DNA of 64,000 bases from JAISDD01 sp031553935 (GTDB lineage Bacteria > Bacillota > Syntrophomonadia > Syntrophomonadales > Syntrophomonadaceae): contig JAVBKS010000009.1 of the NCBI GenBank assembly GCA_031553935.1, positions 1-64,000 of the forward strand, written 5' to 3'. Made by a program: the position numbers and the translations under genes. The notes under the pieces were generated by a model. The model saw nothing but the letters and a program-made list of their open reading frames with translations, made no database searches and was not told the DNA's origin. This document shows positions 51,860 through 61,581 of this stretch, one piece after another (the stretch's first letter is position 1; each line of letters begins with the position of its first letter).

Positions 51860-52261
51860 TTACATAGTCCAGTTTTCTAATAAAAGCCCAGGTATTCTCT
51901 CGAATTCCTTAATATTGTTAGTAATAAGAATCCCTCTTTCCGACAACACTGTAGCTGCGATAAGCAAATCATTCGGTCCAATAGGCAAACCAGCTCTATC
52001 AAGAAATGCTCGTGTCTCTCCATAAGAAAAGGTGGAGGAATCTCCAAATGGAACAATTTCAAATGGAGAAAGAAATGCCATGATCTTCTCCAGGTTTGCA
52101 TCTCTTCTGCTGCTTTTTTCAGCACCATAAATCAGTTCCGCTTTTACAACCGCTGGAATCTTAATATCAGCAGGATTAAGCGACAGAACTTTCACTAGTA
52201 AAGCCGGATATTTCCCTTTCAAGTAATATATGCACATATTAGTATCCAGAAAATAACTCAT
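51860..52261 (-). CDS. VapC-type PIN-domain ribonuclease toxin
   Basis: A 133-residue PIN nuclease. The acidic residues of the active site are in YFLDTNMCIYYLKG (Asp6), PAVVKAELIYGAEKS (Glu near 42), and GLPIGPNDLLIAATVL (Asp near 97). VapC toxins cut tRNA or rRNA. It overlaps the antitoxin gene by 4 nt (ATGA), the normal coupling of such modules. Confidence 0.92.
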   Translation of the reverse strand: MSYFLDTNMCIYYLKGKYPALLVKVLSLNPADIKIPAVVKAELIYGAEKSSRRDANLEKIMAFLSPFEIVPFGDSSTFSYGETRAFLDRAGLPIGPNDLLIAATVLSERGILITNNIKEFERIPGLLLENWTM

Positions 52262-52488
52262 AGGCTTTCTCTTTTTAAGTCATGAGCAAAATTAAGAGAA
52301 TCAGATTTAGAAAAGCTGTCATCAGTAATGGAGCCAAAGATTTCCTTATACCCTTCTGGCCATTTTCTCGAAAGATGCTCTTTTAGGGCTTGGGATACAT
52401 ATTTTGAAACAGAAGTCTTATTGATTCTAGCAGCGGTTTCAATTTTCCTAAGTGTCTCTTCATCTATATATAATGAAAGCTGGGGCAT
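52258..52488 (-). CDS. ribbon-helix-helix antitoxin partner of VapC
   Basis: A 76-residue protein with MPQLSLYIDEETLRKIETAA and KTSVSKYVSQALKEHL forming a ribbon-helix-helix DNA-binding unit, then a short acidic tail to hold the toxin. ATG 52488 follows GGAGGTGGTCGT; the frame upstream of it is not used. It should repress its own operon. Confidence 0.88.
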   Translation of the reverse strand: MPQLSLYIDEETLRKIETAARINKTSVSKYVSQALKEHLSRKWPEGYKEIFGSITDDSFSKSDSLNFAHDLKRESL

Positions 52489-52666
52489 ACGACCACCTCC
52501 AAAAAGCTCAAACACAAGTCTATTATACTTGTCGAATTGTTAGTTGGTCAATTTATTATCTTTGTCCCACAAAATTGAGTTACATGGCATTTTGTTGATA
52601 GAATTTTTCGAATTTCTTAGTTAGTCACTTCAACTATTCAACTAATGAACCTTTGAGAAAACAAGT

Positions 52667-53842
52667 TTACAAGAAAAGCTGAGTATAGTAATAACGGAAA
52701 GTCGAAGAATCGCTATACGCACCCCCAACCCCTAATCCCCGAAATTGCGAAGACAAAATATTGCTGCGGTGTCCGGACGAATTTATCCAGCCGTGCATGG
52801 CAGAGATCGCATCAGGGTTTCCGGCGGAAATGTTTTCACCGAAAGCATTAATTCCTCCGGCTTTAGCCCTATCCCAGGGGCTGCGCCCGTCTAGGGATTC
52901 ATGATCAAAATAGTCTTTATTTGCCATATCTTCACAATGAAGTCTGGCAACATTGCTTGCCTTTTCCGAAAAACTAAGAATCGCTTTATTATGAAAAGCC
53001 CTGAAGGCATTAGTTATGTCAAAAATCTGCTTTTCAATAACTATTAAATCCTTATCTTCATGGCCAAATGAGAACCTGATATTGCTTGGGCAAGCAATTG
53101 CATATACCGCATCCCCGTCATTGCCATCTTTGAAATACCTGAAATCGTTTTCCCGGCCTCCCAGAGTCTTGAGATTATTACCCAAAGCATAAATACCGAT
53201 TACTTGTTTATCCTTAACCAGCAGCAGTGAAAACTTGTCATAATCAGAGTTAAATACATATGCAGAAATATCGGCTGCTACTTGATCAATTCGACCGGCT
53301 TTGCCAATTCGACTTTGTACTTCGTTAATATCGTCTCCAATTCTAAGCTCATAACTACCGACCACAATTCCCATAATTCTCGCTTCTGAGACCGGTTTAG
53401 CCGGCTTGGACATTGATGCAATATTTACAGTCTGGGTATCATGATCCCAAATAACATCAAGCCCAACTGCCTCTGATATCATCCGCAGTGACACCAGTGT
53501 CCTGCCATTAACAATTAGTGACTTCACATCGTATATCCTTGTCTTACCGTCGATATTAATGATGTTGGTCCCCACCTGGTGAGTAATAACCGACTTCTCC
53601 CGCAATAACACAAAAGTACCGTTCTTAGGATGCCACTGCAGTGTTAATCCCAGGGGTTCACAAATACCCCGAATCGGCACCATGGTGCGCCCGTCGATGA
53701 TGATGGGATCAACGTCGAAGCGTAATTCTTGTCCATTGAGAATGACCTTGATGCTCGCAGCAGCCATTCCTAAGCCAGCATTCACTATCATCATCGAAGT
53801 AATAAGAACCAGAATCGTAAAATATGCGAGTAGTTTTTTCAT
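52667..53842 (-). CDS. secreted CAP-domain protein with copper-amine-oxidase-like N-terminal domain
   Basis: A 391-residue exported protein. After a signal peptide (to about residue 27), a CuAO-N1-like surface domain spans about 30-145 (IIIDGRTMVPIRGICEPLGL and LIVNGRTLVSLRMISEAVGLD as paired repeats). A CAP-associated region follows (IMGIVVGSYELRIGDDINEV, about 155-250). The CAP/SCP domain occupies about 270-391, with CEDMANKDYFDHESLDG and GENISAGNPDAISAMHGWINS. CAP proteins of Firmicutes are extracellular and of mixed function, including spore-coat (YkwD-like) roles. AGGAGG precedes the ATG. Confidence 0.9.
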   Translation of the reverse strand: MKKLLAYFTILVLITSMMIVNAGLGMAAASIKVILNGQELRFDVDPIIIDGRTMVPIRGICEPLGLTLQWHPKNGTFVLLREKSVITHQVGTNIINIDGKTRIYDVKSLIVNGRTLVSLRMISEAVGLDVIWDHDTQTVNIASMSKPAKPVSEARIMGIVVGSYELRIGDDINEVQSRIGKAGRIDQVAADISAYVFNSDYDKFSLLLVKDKQVIGIYALGNNLKTLGGRENDFRYFKDGNDGDAVYAIACPSNIRFSFGHEDKDLIVIEKQIFDITNAFRAFHNKAILSFSEKASNVARLHCEDMANKDYFDHESLDGRSPWDRAKAGGINAFGENISAGNPDAISAMHGWINSSGHRSNILSSQFRGLGVGGAYSDSSTFRYYYTQLFL

Positions 53843-53930
53843 TTTTTGCCTCCTGTATGAAAATAATTTTATGACAGATTTTATTTTGCTAATAGCTAAG
53901 CAGTTTATTATATTGTATAAAAAACCCTTT

Positions 53931-55169
53931 TTATAGAAAACTAACTATATATCCGTAATACCAGGAACCTAGTGGACCTCCAAACTCTCTATGAGAAAAT
54001 CCCCTTACTCCTTCTTTAGGAGACTTTGTGAGACTACTTGTCATATGAACTGAACGCACAGATGAATAGTTGTTAGAATCTGGGTCTTGAATAAAGATAT
54101 GTTTATAACATATTGTTTCATCTTTTTCATCATGTAGTTCTTGATCGCATTCCATTGGTTGATAGATACCTTCAAGCGCATGGTAATCGTATTCAGCTTG
54201 AATTGATATCCCTGAGCTATAATAGTTTGGTTCGATATACAGTGGCTCAACTGAGTGAATAGAACCATTATAGAAGCCGTCTGAATATGTGGCTTTGACA
54301 ATTGTTTGCTTTTGAAAAGGGTTTAGCTGTGGTTCTTGGTTTATACAGATTTCAACCCCTTCACCATTTGGTTTATCATTACCCCATGTTCCTTCAAAAA
54401 TATACTGGTCCTTTGAATCACAAAACCATATTCCTATCCCATTTCTTTTATTATCTATATAGTCTCCATAGTATAAAAAGAATTTCCAATCATACTCAAT
54501 ATAATCAATTTCGTTATCTTTAAAAACTTGAACCATGTATAGACCCAAACCTTTGGTATCGCCTCTCTCATTATTCGGATAGAAAATTATTGGTTTATCT
54601 ACTTCAACTAATGTAGCAACAGCATTGAATCGTTCAGTCTGTATAATATTTCTTGCCGCGTTTATATCGCCCAGCTCACATAAGCCAAATAACTCTTTTA
54701 AGAGAGGATTAACCGCATTTCTTGCTAACACTTCTTTTTGAGTCTTAATCTCTTCATCCTTAGTTAGTTCATAGCCATAGTTTAATAAGGCAAACGCCCA
54801 GTCCGTCTTACCTATTTCAGCAAAATATTTTGCTATGCTTGAGAACTTTTTGACAATAGTTTTATGGTTTTTTTCCTGCTGCTCGTAAGCTCTCTTTAAT
54901 ATGTTGCTGATATCCTGAACCGTATTTTCATCTAAACGCGCAATATATGTATCAGCCAAACCTAAATAGGCTTTATCTCTCTTAGCGTCAATGGTAATTG
55001 CCTTATCGAATTCTAAAATAGCCTCGGTGTATTTGGATTCCGCAATTAACTTATATCCCAGTTTTATCTGTTGTGTATAAGGGTCTGTGGCACTTATTGC
55101 AAAATATGAGGCTCCGCTAAGAGCAATAATTGCAGAAGCTAAGATAATAATAATGGATTTCTTATTCAT
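53931..55169 (-). CDS. membrane-anchored TPR protein with MORN-like repeats
   Basis: A 412-residue protein: one N-terminal helix (about 5-27), then QQIKLGYKLIAESKYTEAIL and further TPR helices to about 165, then a beta-rich C-terminal half. YGDYIDNKRNGIGIWFCDSK and FEGTWGNDKPNGEGVEI (about 230-275) are MORN repeats, which pack as beta hairpins and often bind lipids or partners. The final 130 residues are unrecognised. The sequence after the helix is almost the same as in the two zinc-ribbon genes upstream. It is the last TPR-type gene of the minus-strand cluster and lacks the zinc ribbon. Confidence 0.85.
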   Translation of the reverse strand: MNKKSIIIILASAIIALSGASYFAISATDPYTQQIKLGYKLIAESKYTEAILEFDKAITIDAKRDKAYLGLADTYIARLDENTVQDISNILKRAYEQQEKNHKTIVKKFSSIAKYFAEIGKTDWAFALLNYGYELTKDEEIKTQKEVLARNAVNPLLKELFGLCELGDINAARNIIQTERFNAVATLVEVDKPIIFYPNNERGDTKGLGLYMVQVFKDNEIDYIEYDWKFFLYYGDYIDNKRNGIGIWFCDSKDQYIFEGTWGNDKPNGEGVEICINQEPQLNPFQKQTIVKATYSDGFYNGSIHSVEPLYIEPNYYSSGISIQAEYDYHALEGIYQPMECDQELHDEKDETICYKHIFIQDPDSNNYSSVRSVHMTSSLTKSPKEGVRGFSHREFGGPLGSWYYGYIVSFL

Positions 55170-55181
55170 AATACCTCCTCG

Positions 55182-56519
55182 TTAATCAGAACCAAAGAAA
55201 TAGAGTATTCCTCTACGCCCGTCAGTTAACTCAATATAATACCATGAGCCGCGGTTGAATAACCAAGACACATTTCCATCTAGCGAATTCGGAGAGAAAG
55301 CCTTAATGAGTCTAAAACCTTCTCCATTATTGAATCGAAACGGCTGCCTATCAATTGAGTAACTGAACTCCATCCAGGGTTCAAAATCATCATCGGGCAT
55401 TAGAGACTTTTCAATGAAATGCGGTCCAAATACTGATGGTTCAAATTGAGACGAAAACTCGTATCTCTTTCCATAAGCAAGAGAATAATCATTATCGTAT
55501 TCAATCAACTCATTCCCTTCCAGCTGGTAATATGCCATCGCAATCTTGGGTGAAGTAAAATCAACATATTGGTCTCGCCCAATGATTCTCCCTCTCTGAT
55601 CCAGCCATGCAATAGTGGAATCTTTCCACCCGGCTGGCACCGGCCCAATGTCGAAAAGTTCCATTCCGTTATACCGAATCATATGAATAAGTGGATCTTC
55701 ACTCGGCCCGACGTCATAAATCGCAATTTCCGAATAATCATCCGTCTTATCAAAATCAATAATGTCGGCTCCGCCAAAATAATCCAACTCCAGTTTGAAT
55801 ATGGATGAGTTAACTCGCAAAGTAACCAGAGCTCCATGTTCTTCTGGTTGATAATTATATGTAAGGCTTATTTCGTCATCCCCATTGCCATGCAAATCAA
55901 AAACTGTTTTCCAGGTTTCTGAACCACTGTATCGAAGAGCTCTTCCTCTAAAACCGGAATTCAATACCGCGGCATTAAATGGCATAAACTTGCCATTTAA
56001 TAGCTCGAATTTTTCTCCAGGAATTGCATCTTCTACTGCATTTATTAGTGCAATATAATGAGTGTTGTTTCGAATATCATCATGATAATAAATATTATTA
56101 GATAATTCTTCCAATATGCTTAATGCTCTGTGAAAATCATTCATTTCAAAGTAGACTCTAACTAGTCCAATCCTTGAATCAATCGGCTTTTCGTTAATTA
56201 GAATTGCTTTATTAAATGCTAGTATAGCTTCCTCATATTTACCTTCAGACAACAGTTTATAACCCAGCTTTATTTGCTGCTCCGACGGGTCAAATACATC
56301 AAAAGTAACTACTGCTACAACCACTGTTGTTAATATAACGACAACTATACTAATAAGCAAAATATTTTTTTTCAATATAAAGCTCTTTCCAAATGCGCCA
56401 GAACTCACAGGGTCACGACTTTCCGGCGTACTGTGGTTTGTGTTCATAGTCTTGTAGCCGCATACTCCGCAATATCTTGCCCCCGGTTCTAGCTTTATAG
56501 CACAATTATGACAAATCAT
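55182..56519 (-). CDS. zinc-ribbon, membrane helix, TPR protein
   Basis: A 445-residue protein. A zinc ribbon (CHNCAIKLEPGARYCGVCGYK, residues 3-23) sits in the cytosol, a helix spans about 53-75, and EQQIKLGYKLLSEGKYEEAIL begins the TPR stretch just outside. The last 250 residues form an unknown beta-rich domain (FDLHGNGDDEISLTYNYQ, IRYNGMELFDIGPVPAGW) that looks like a repeat-based or propeller-like fold. The frame extends upstream, but ATG 56519 with GGGTG 8 nt before it begins exactly at the ribbon. It is 12 bp before the MORN-containing gene, so they are co-transcribed. Confidence 0.85.
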   Translation of the reverse strand: MICHNCAIKLEPGARYCGVCGYKTMNTNHSTPESRDPVSSGAFGKSFILKKNILLISIVVVILTTVVVAVVTFDVFDPSEQQIKLGYKLLSEGKYEEAILAFNKAILINEKPIDSRIGLVRVYFEMNDFHRALSILEELSNNIYYHDDIRNNTHYIALINAVEDAIPGEKFELLNGKFMPFNAAVLNSGFRGRALRYSGSETWKTVFDLHGNGDDEISLTYNYQPEEHGALVTLRVNSSIFKLELDYFGGADIIDFDKTDDYSEIAIYDVGPSEDPLIHMIRYNGMELFDIGPVPAGWKDSTIAWLDQRGRIIGRDQYVDFTSPKIAMAYYQLEGNELIEYDNDYSLAYGKRYEFSSQFEPSVFGPHFIEKSLMPDDDFEPWMEFSYSIDRQPFRFNNGEGFRLIKAFSPNSLDGNVSWLFNRGSWYYIELTDGRRGILYFFGSD

Positions 56520-56597
56520 AAAATTTTCACCCTTTTCAAATAACGATTTTGATTTCAACATCAAATACTAAACAAGCACTCAAATCAACTTTACCAC

Positions 56598-57257
56598 TTA
56601 TCGCCATCCCATTTTCTTTTCATAAGCAATCAAGGTATCCTTATTTGCTTGCTCTATCTCATTGAATTCACTGTCGTCGAAATTTGGATTAGCATGGTAC
56701 CAAGGCTTGGCGGAAAAATAATTTTTGTATTCTTCTTCCTGAAAAATATACCCATGGCGCGCATAAATCTCGTTCCTTATCAAAGCAACTTCTTGTTTGC
56801 TTAACTTTGATAAAAATGTCTCCGTTATATATTCTTGATCACTGGGATATATAAAGTTATCCGAAGAAATAACCTTTGGGGGTTCTTTTTCCTTAGCATT
56901 TTTCATCACCGGTGGCGCTTGTTCTGGAGTAAGATTAGGCGTAATTGCATTATTCTTATTTATATCAATGTCAGAGGACTTTATGGGAGCAATACCATGG
57001 ATATTTGATTCTCTATGCAGCATATACCAAATTGCTGTACTTGACATTATTACAACGACGATCAAAACAACGATATAAGGAAAAAGGTTTTCTTTTCTCT
57101 TTTGCAAGCCATGATCATTTATTAGCGGTGAAACGCTTCTCGTCATCGAGAAATTATCATGCTTTGGAACAGGTCTTTGTTTTAAAGGTGAAGCTCCGCA
57201 TTCTGTGCAAATTTCTAAATTTTTTGCCTTTTTTACACCACAGTTATAGCAATACAC
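56598..57257 (-). CDS. zinc-ribbon membrane protein with YARHG domain
   Basis: A 219-residue protein. The zinc ribbon is MYCYNCGVKKAKNLEICTECG (start), a helix lies at about 57-79, a Pro/Asn-rich linker follows, and the outer end is a YARHG domain (VALIRNEIYARHGYIF to PWYHANPNFD, about 145-195). YARHG domains are found outside the membrane in Firmicutes and may bind cell-wall parts. The product would connect a cytosolic ribbon to the wall. Confidence 0.88.
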   Translation of the reverse strand: MYCYNCGVKKAKNLEICTECGASPLKQRPVPKHDNFSMTRSVSPLINDHGLQKRKENLFPYIVVLIVVVIMSSTAIWYMLHRESNIHGIAPIKSSDIDINKNNAITPNLTPEQAPPVMKNAKEKEPPKVISSDNFIYPSDQEYITETFLSKLSKQEVALIRNEIYARHGYIFQEEEYKNYFSAKPWYHANPNFDDSEFNEIEQANKDTLIAYEKKMGWR

Positions 57258-57304
57258 AAAACCATCTCCTAATTATTCATTAACACGAATTGTTAATTGT
57301 TTGC

Positions 57305-59050
57305 TTAGTATGAATATAGAAGCTCTATTTTGGAGGTAGATAATTGTTTGCGAAATATTTTTGCCTGTTTTCTTTCATATCCATAGCGCCATCCTAAATC
57401 CTTCCCCATGCTTCGAACTCCGTTTTCGATTCTGAAATAGACCCAATCATTCAAGTATTCAACTTGATCAGTATTTTGATAATATCTTTCCTCCATAAGA
57501 ATTTCTCCTGTAATTCCTAAATTGCTGTAATCTTCTTTGGTAAGTAGTCTAACTTTATTACCTGAATTATCAGCATATATACTTATCTCATTGCTTGCTT
57601 CCAAGAGATTTTTGCTTTCGAAAAAGGGAGTTTTAAGCACGCTTACATCCAAGCTTGAATCTTCCACTATTCCGTTTTGAATGTCTAAAATAACTGGGGA
57701 CAAATGCATATGCCAATCTCTCCCTGATAAATACAGAAGGAAATAACCCTGACTTTTTTGTATAACTAAAAATTTTTCCTGTACCAGCTTACCTTTTTCA
57801 CCAGCTAGCACATTGAAATTACTTCCATCTTTTTTGATTCGCGCAATTACTCCTCCATTATATGGTAATTCTGAGCGATAACGAAATAGTCCGTCATACC
57901 CTATATTGTATGTTCCACTTCGACTTCCGAAAGAAAAATAGAGATAGTCATCAACTATTTGTACATGCTGTATAGCAACCGAATTTGCTTCTGCAGCATC
58001 ATCAAAAAAATCCATCTTTTTTGAAAACAAGACCTTTTCATCGTACCCATCTGCTCTCACAGATCCAATTCTTATTTGATCAGCTGGTGTGTTATGATAT
58101 GAGAAATATAGCATTCCATCGCTTTCGCCGTAGTGTAAATACTTGCCTGCTACTGTTGCTATCTTCGCTCTGGATCTGCAATTGATTATGGAAGTGTTTC
58201 TTATTCTGATATCCCCGGTTGCTTCTTCGCAAACAATAATTCCCCTATAAGGATCGAGCGTTTTTATACTTCCACTGCCATAATCCTTGCGATCAGCCCC
58301 GGAAAAATCTACTGAGTAGATTTCACTAATTTCGTTTTCTAATACTGAACACTGTAAATAAAATCTATTATTATATATAAATATCTTTCCAGCACCTGTA
58401 TCAGTAAACAATTCTTCTTTATTTCCTTCATTGTCAACACGCATCATTTTCTTACTGGATCCTTTTGCGTGAGCATAGCGAGCGAATACGGCACTTTTTT
58501 CAAAACTGTCATCATGGTATTCCCGGTAATAGGTATATCCGCCATATTGTACGTAGTAGCCTCCATTGTTAATAGGTCCATTAAATGCTATCACTTTATG
58601 CAACCAGTCCCTAGCTTCTAGATTATCCGGGTCCAAATCTAGGACTTCTCTTAGGAATTGCTCAGCTTTATCATATTCGCCCAGCATAAAATGGGCTTCG
58701 CTGGCTCCGATCCGTGCCGAAATGCTCTTCGAATCAATTGAAATCACTTTATTAAATGCTAGTATCGCCTCATCATATTTGCCTTCAGCAAGCAGTTTAT
58801 AACCGAGCTTAATTTCTCTTTCAACCGGATTGAAAACTCCTGTAGCAACAATTTCTTTCGTTAGTAATACCATCAAGCAAACTGCAATAATGCTGATAAT
58901 TAAAACCAATCTAAATTTTTTATTATTTTCTGGTTGAATACTCTCTGTAATCAGCTGTTTAGTTTTCGGTACATCTGCTAAAGCAAAACCGCAATTTTCG
59001 CAAAATGAGCTGTCAATCTCATTTATAACCCCGCAATTTCGGCATAACAA
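57305..59050 (-). CDS. zinc-ribbon, membrane helix, TPR protein with propeller-like C-terminus (DUF5050-like)
   Basis: A 581-residue protein starting with TTG behind GGAAG. Zinc ribbon LCRNCGVINEIDSSFCENCG at the start, helix near 50-70, REIKLGYKLLAEGKYDEAIL TPR stretch at about 78-155, and a C-terminal part of about 410 residues with repeated strand patterns such as GGYYVQYGGYTYYRE, KKMMRVDNEGNKEELF and VIARIKKDGSNFNVL, as in DUF5050/KdgM-like propellers. The same ribbon-helix-TPR head is used in the preceding genes with different outer domains. Confidence 0.85.
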   Translation of the reverse strand: MLCRNCGVINEIDSSFCENCGFALADVPKTKQLITESIQPENNKKFRLVLIISIIAVCLMVLLTKEIVATGVFNPVEREIKLGYKLLAEGKYDEAILAFNKVISIDSKSISARIGASEAHFMLGEYDKAEQFLREVLDLDPDNLEARDWLHKVIAFNGPINNGGYYVQYGGYTYYREYHDDSFEKSAVFARYAHAKGSSKKMMRVDNEGNKEELFTDTGAGKIFIYNNRFYLQCSVLENEISEIYSVDFSGADRKDYGSGSIKTLDPYRGIIVCEEATGDIRIRNTSIINCRSRAKIATVAGKYLHYGESDGMLYFSYHNTPADQIRIGSVRADGYDEKVLFSKKMDFFDDAAEANSVAIQHVQIVDDYLYFSFGSRSGTYNIGYDGLFRYRSELPYNGGVIARIKKDGSNFNVLAGEKGKLVQEKFLVIQKSQGYFLLYLSGRDWHMHLSPVILDIQNGIVEDSSLDVSVLKTPFFESKNLLEASNEISIYADNSGNKVRLLTKEDYSNLGITGEILMEERYYQNTDQVEYLNDWVYFRIENGVRSMGKDLGWRYGYERKQAKIFRKQLSTSKIELLYSY

Positions 59051-59080
59051 TCGATCACTTCCTTTCTGATTCTACTTTAA

Positions 59081-59551
59081 CTATTCATTTCTATACCCGC
59101 AACGCGAGCAAAATTTCCCCTGACTCAGAATACTATTGCCACATTCTCTGCATAGCCTAGCTTTATTTTGCGACTGTAATACTTGGATGTTATTATCAGA
59201 TGGAACTTCGCTAAATAAACCTACCGTTTGTCTGTTTGAACGCTCTACTGATACAGTTGCTGATGAATCAATTCCCTCTGTCAGGTGTTCTGTAATCGTT
59301 ATTTTTTCGGTAGTATTGCATTCATCTCTATTCGAGTTGACAATATTTCTATGATAATCAGGGTTTCCCATTTGCTCTTTTCTGACAAAACTCAAACTGT
59401 TATGAGATAGAGAGTTTTCCAAAGCTCTTCTGACCATCATTTTTTGGCGTTGATCCTTAGTTGTTATATCAACCAAAATCCAAATAATTGTTGCGGTGAA
59501 ACCAGCAATACCGCATCCTAATACAAGCAAACCATTTGTAATCATCGACAT
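59081..59551 (-). CDS. membrane protein with C-terminal zinc ribbon
   Basis: A 156-residue protein with an N-terminal helix (about 5-27), a Ser/Thr/Asn-rich middle and a zinc ribbon CRECGNSILSQGKFCSRCG at the extreme C-terminus. Compared with its neighbours the order is reversed (helix first, ribbon last). It sits between the kinase gene and the 581-residue protein. Its function is not known. Confidence 0.8.
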   Translation of the reverse strand: MSMITNGLLVLGCGIAGFTATIIWILVDITTKDQRQKMMVRRALENSLSHNSLSFVRKEQMGNPDYHRNIVNSNRDECNTTEKITITEHLTEGIDSSATVSVERSNRQTVGLFSEVPSDNNIQVLQSQNKARLCRECGNSILSQGKFCSRCGYRNE

Positions 59552-59618
59552 CTGCCCTTTCCTTATAAATAAAACATGCGAAATAATTCTCTATCAAACT
59601 TACGAAAATATTAAAAGT

Positions 59619-61568
59619 CTATAGCCATCCTTTTTGTCTTAATTCAGCAATTTTATTAGTAAGCGGGTGTAAATCAGTAGAATTGGCTCCGTTTGGAGCA
59701 TATCTAACGGCCAAGTTGTAGAATTCTACAACTTGGCCGTAGTCTCGACTGTTTTCGTCCTTACGGCTTTCTTTTTCCAAGTGCAGAAAAGCAAATTGCA
59801 AATAACATTTGTAATCATCCGAATATTTATCCTTCATTTCCTTAAGCTTCTTTTCTGCCAAATTCAAATCTCCAGACAGCTGATAAATGATCGCCAAGTT
59901 TCTATATATGTAAGGTCGGCTATATCCTATGTCAAGCAGCTTTTGAAACTTTCGAGCAGCACTGCTATAGTTTTCAGAAGCAAAATAGGCTTCAGCTAGG
60001 GTTTCAGTAATTATCAAGTCATCTTTATCATGTAACTCCTGTTCTGCTCGTTCTAATACTCTAATCTGATTATTAAGAGCATCTTTATCCGTATTTCGGC
60101 TTCGTTTATAAATACTTGCCAGTTCTATATAAGCCTTTTTAATAATAATCTGATCGTTAGACTCACTAATGGTTTTGCTAAAGCTGCCTATAGCAGCATC
60201 AAGCTTATGCTCAGCTACATAGACCTGGCCGTTAACATAATCTAAAACATCATTACTGCTGCCTAAAGCGACCAACTGATTCAGCGTCTCCCTAGCCTGT
60301 GAAACATCACCTTTTTTGGCATAACAAACTGCTACATCGCGGGCATATTCAATATTTGCAGGATCAATTGCTGAAGCCTTGACCATATATGAAACTGCCT
60401 CCGGGTATTTTCCATTTTCGAAATAGACGGTTCCTTTAAGATAATTATACTGGCCATCATCACTGAGGCCGGCAATCTGGCCGGCAACTTCATCTAAATA
60501 ATCGATGCACTGCTGATAATTAGTCTGTTTCAAAAGAATTTGTGCTAAACCCAAATAGCCTTCTTTTGCTGTAGGCTCAATACTATTTGCCGAATTAAAG
60601 GCTTGCATCGCCGTCTCAAATTGATAGTGTTTCAAAGACTCATACCCATTGCTGACGAATGCATCAAACTTTTCTTTTCTTTCCACTCTCATAATGCTTA
60701 TACCGCATAATATAGTGAATGCAAAACTTAGCAGCAAGGCTGTTTTTATGAAATACTTTACTTTTTCGAGTACTTTTTGTTTTTTGTAATAATTGTTGAA
60801 AACGAAAATGTTATGCAAATCATGCGATAGCTCTGCCACGCTCTGATAGCGTTTAAAAGGATCACTTTGGACGCATTTATTAACTATGAATTCGATGCCT
60901 TCTGAAAAATCTTTGCTTAATTGGCGGAGCATTCTGAATTCATAGGGAGGCTCATTCGGGCTTTTTCCGGTAAGCAAATGATACATAGTGACACCCAGAG
61001 AATAAATATCGGTGCGAGCGTCGGTTTGAGAAGTACCATACTGTTCAGGTGCTGCATAGCCCCTAGTGCCCATATAACTGGTATCGCTGCTGCTATCCGT
61101 TTTGTATTCCCGCGCTATGCCAAAGTCAATTAGTTTTACTGCATTATCACTGGACACAATGATATTTGAAGGCTTCAAATCACGGTAAATAACCGGATTA
61201 GGGCGATGATTATGCAAATACTGAAGAACGCCGCACAATTGTTTCGTCCACTCGATAACCGTTGCCTCATCAAAACTCTTGCGCATATGTAATTGTTTAT
61301 CCAGAGGTACTCCTTCAATATAGTCTTCGATAATATACAGGTGTTCCTCATCTTCGAAAATATCCACTATTCGCGGCAAGGCAGAGTGATTTAGTTGCTT
61401 GAGAATATTCGGTTCTGCCAGCAGATCATAATTGGCTTCCGCTTTTTTGGGAAGCTCCTTAATAGCCCATTTACTACCAAGGTTTATGCTTTCAGCCAGA
61501 TATACCGTACTCATTCCACCCGATCCTAACGTTTCAACTATTCTATATCTCTGAGCCAACACCCTCAC
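59619..61568 (-). CDS. transmembrane serine/threonine protein kinase with TPR outer domain
   Basis: A 649-residue Hanks-type kinase. Kinase domain about 1-260: LGSGGMSTVYLAE (Gly loop), WAIKELPKK (Lys), VIYRDLKPSNIIV (catalytic loop; YRD in place of HRD), LIDFGIAREY and GTRGYAAPEQYG. A helix near 278-298 is followed by about 330 residues of TPR repeats (EGYLGLAQILLKQTNYQQC, YLKGTVYFENGKYPEAVSYM). It has no PASTA repeats, so its outer sensor differs from PrkC. GTG 61568 with AGGTG upstream is preferred over an ATG at 61601 that overlaps the phosphatase gene. Confidence 0.9.
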   Translation of the reverse strand: MRVLAQRYRIVETLGSGGMSTVYLAESINLGSKWAIKELPKKAEANYDLLAEPNILKQLNHSALPRIVDIFEDEEHLYIIEDYIEGVPLDKQLHMRKSFDEATVIEWTKQLCGVLQYLHNHRPNPVIYRDLKPSNIIVSSDNAVKLIDFGIAREYKTDSSSDTSYMGTRGYAAPEQYGTSQTDARTDIYSLGVTMYHLLTGKSPNEPPYEFRMLRQLSKDFSEGIEFIVNKCVQSDPFKRYQSVAELSHDLHNIFVFNNYYKKQKVLEKVKYFIKTALLLSFAFTILCGISIMRVERKEKFDAFVSNGYESLKHYQFETAMQAFNSANSIEPTAKEGYLGLAQILLKQTNYQQCIDYLDEVAGQIAGLSDDGQYNYLKGTVYFENGKYPEAVSYMVKASAIDPANIEYARDVAVCYAKKGDVSQARETLNQLVALGSSNDVLDYVNGQVYVAEHKLDAAIGSFSKTISESNDQIIIKKAYIELASIYKRSRNTDKDALNNQIRVLERAEQELHDKDDLIITETLAEAYFASENYSSAARKFQKLLDIGYSRPYIYRNLAIIYQLSGDLNLAEKKLKEMKDKYSDDYKCYLQFAFLHLEKESRKDENSRDYGQVVEFYNLAVRYAPNGANSTDLHPLTNKIAELRQKGWL

Positions 61569-61581
61569 GTAATCACCTGCT

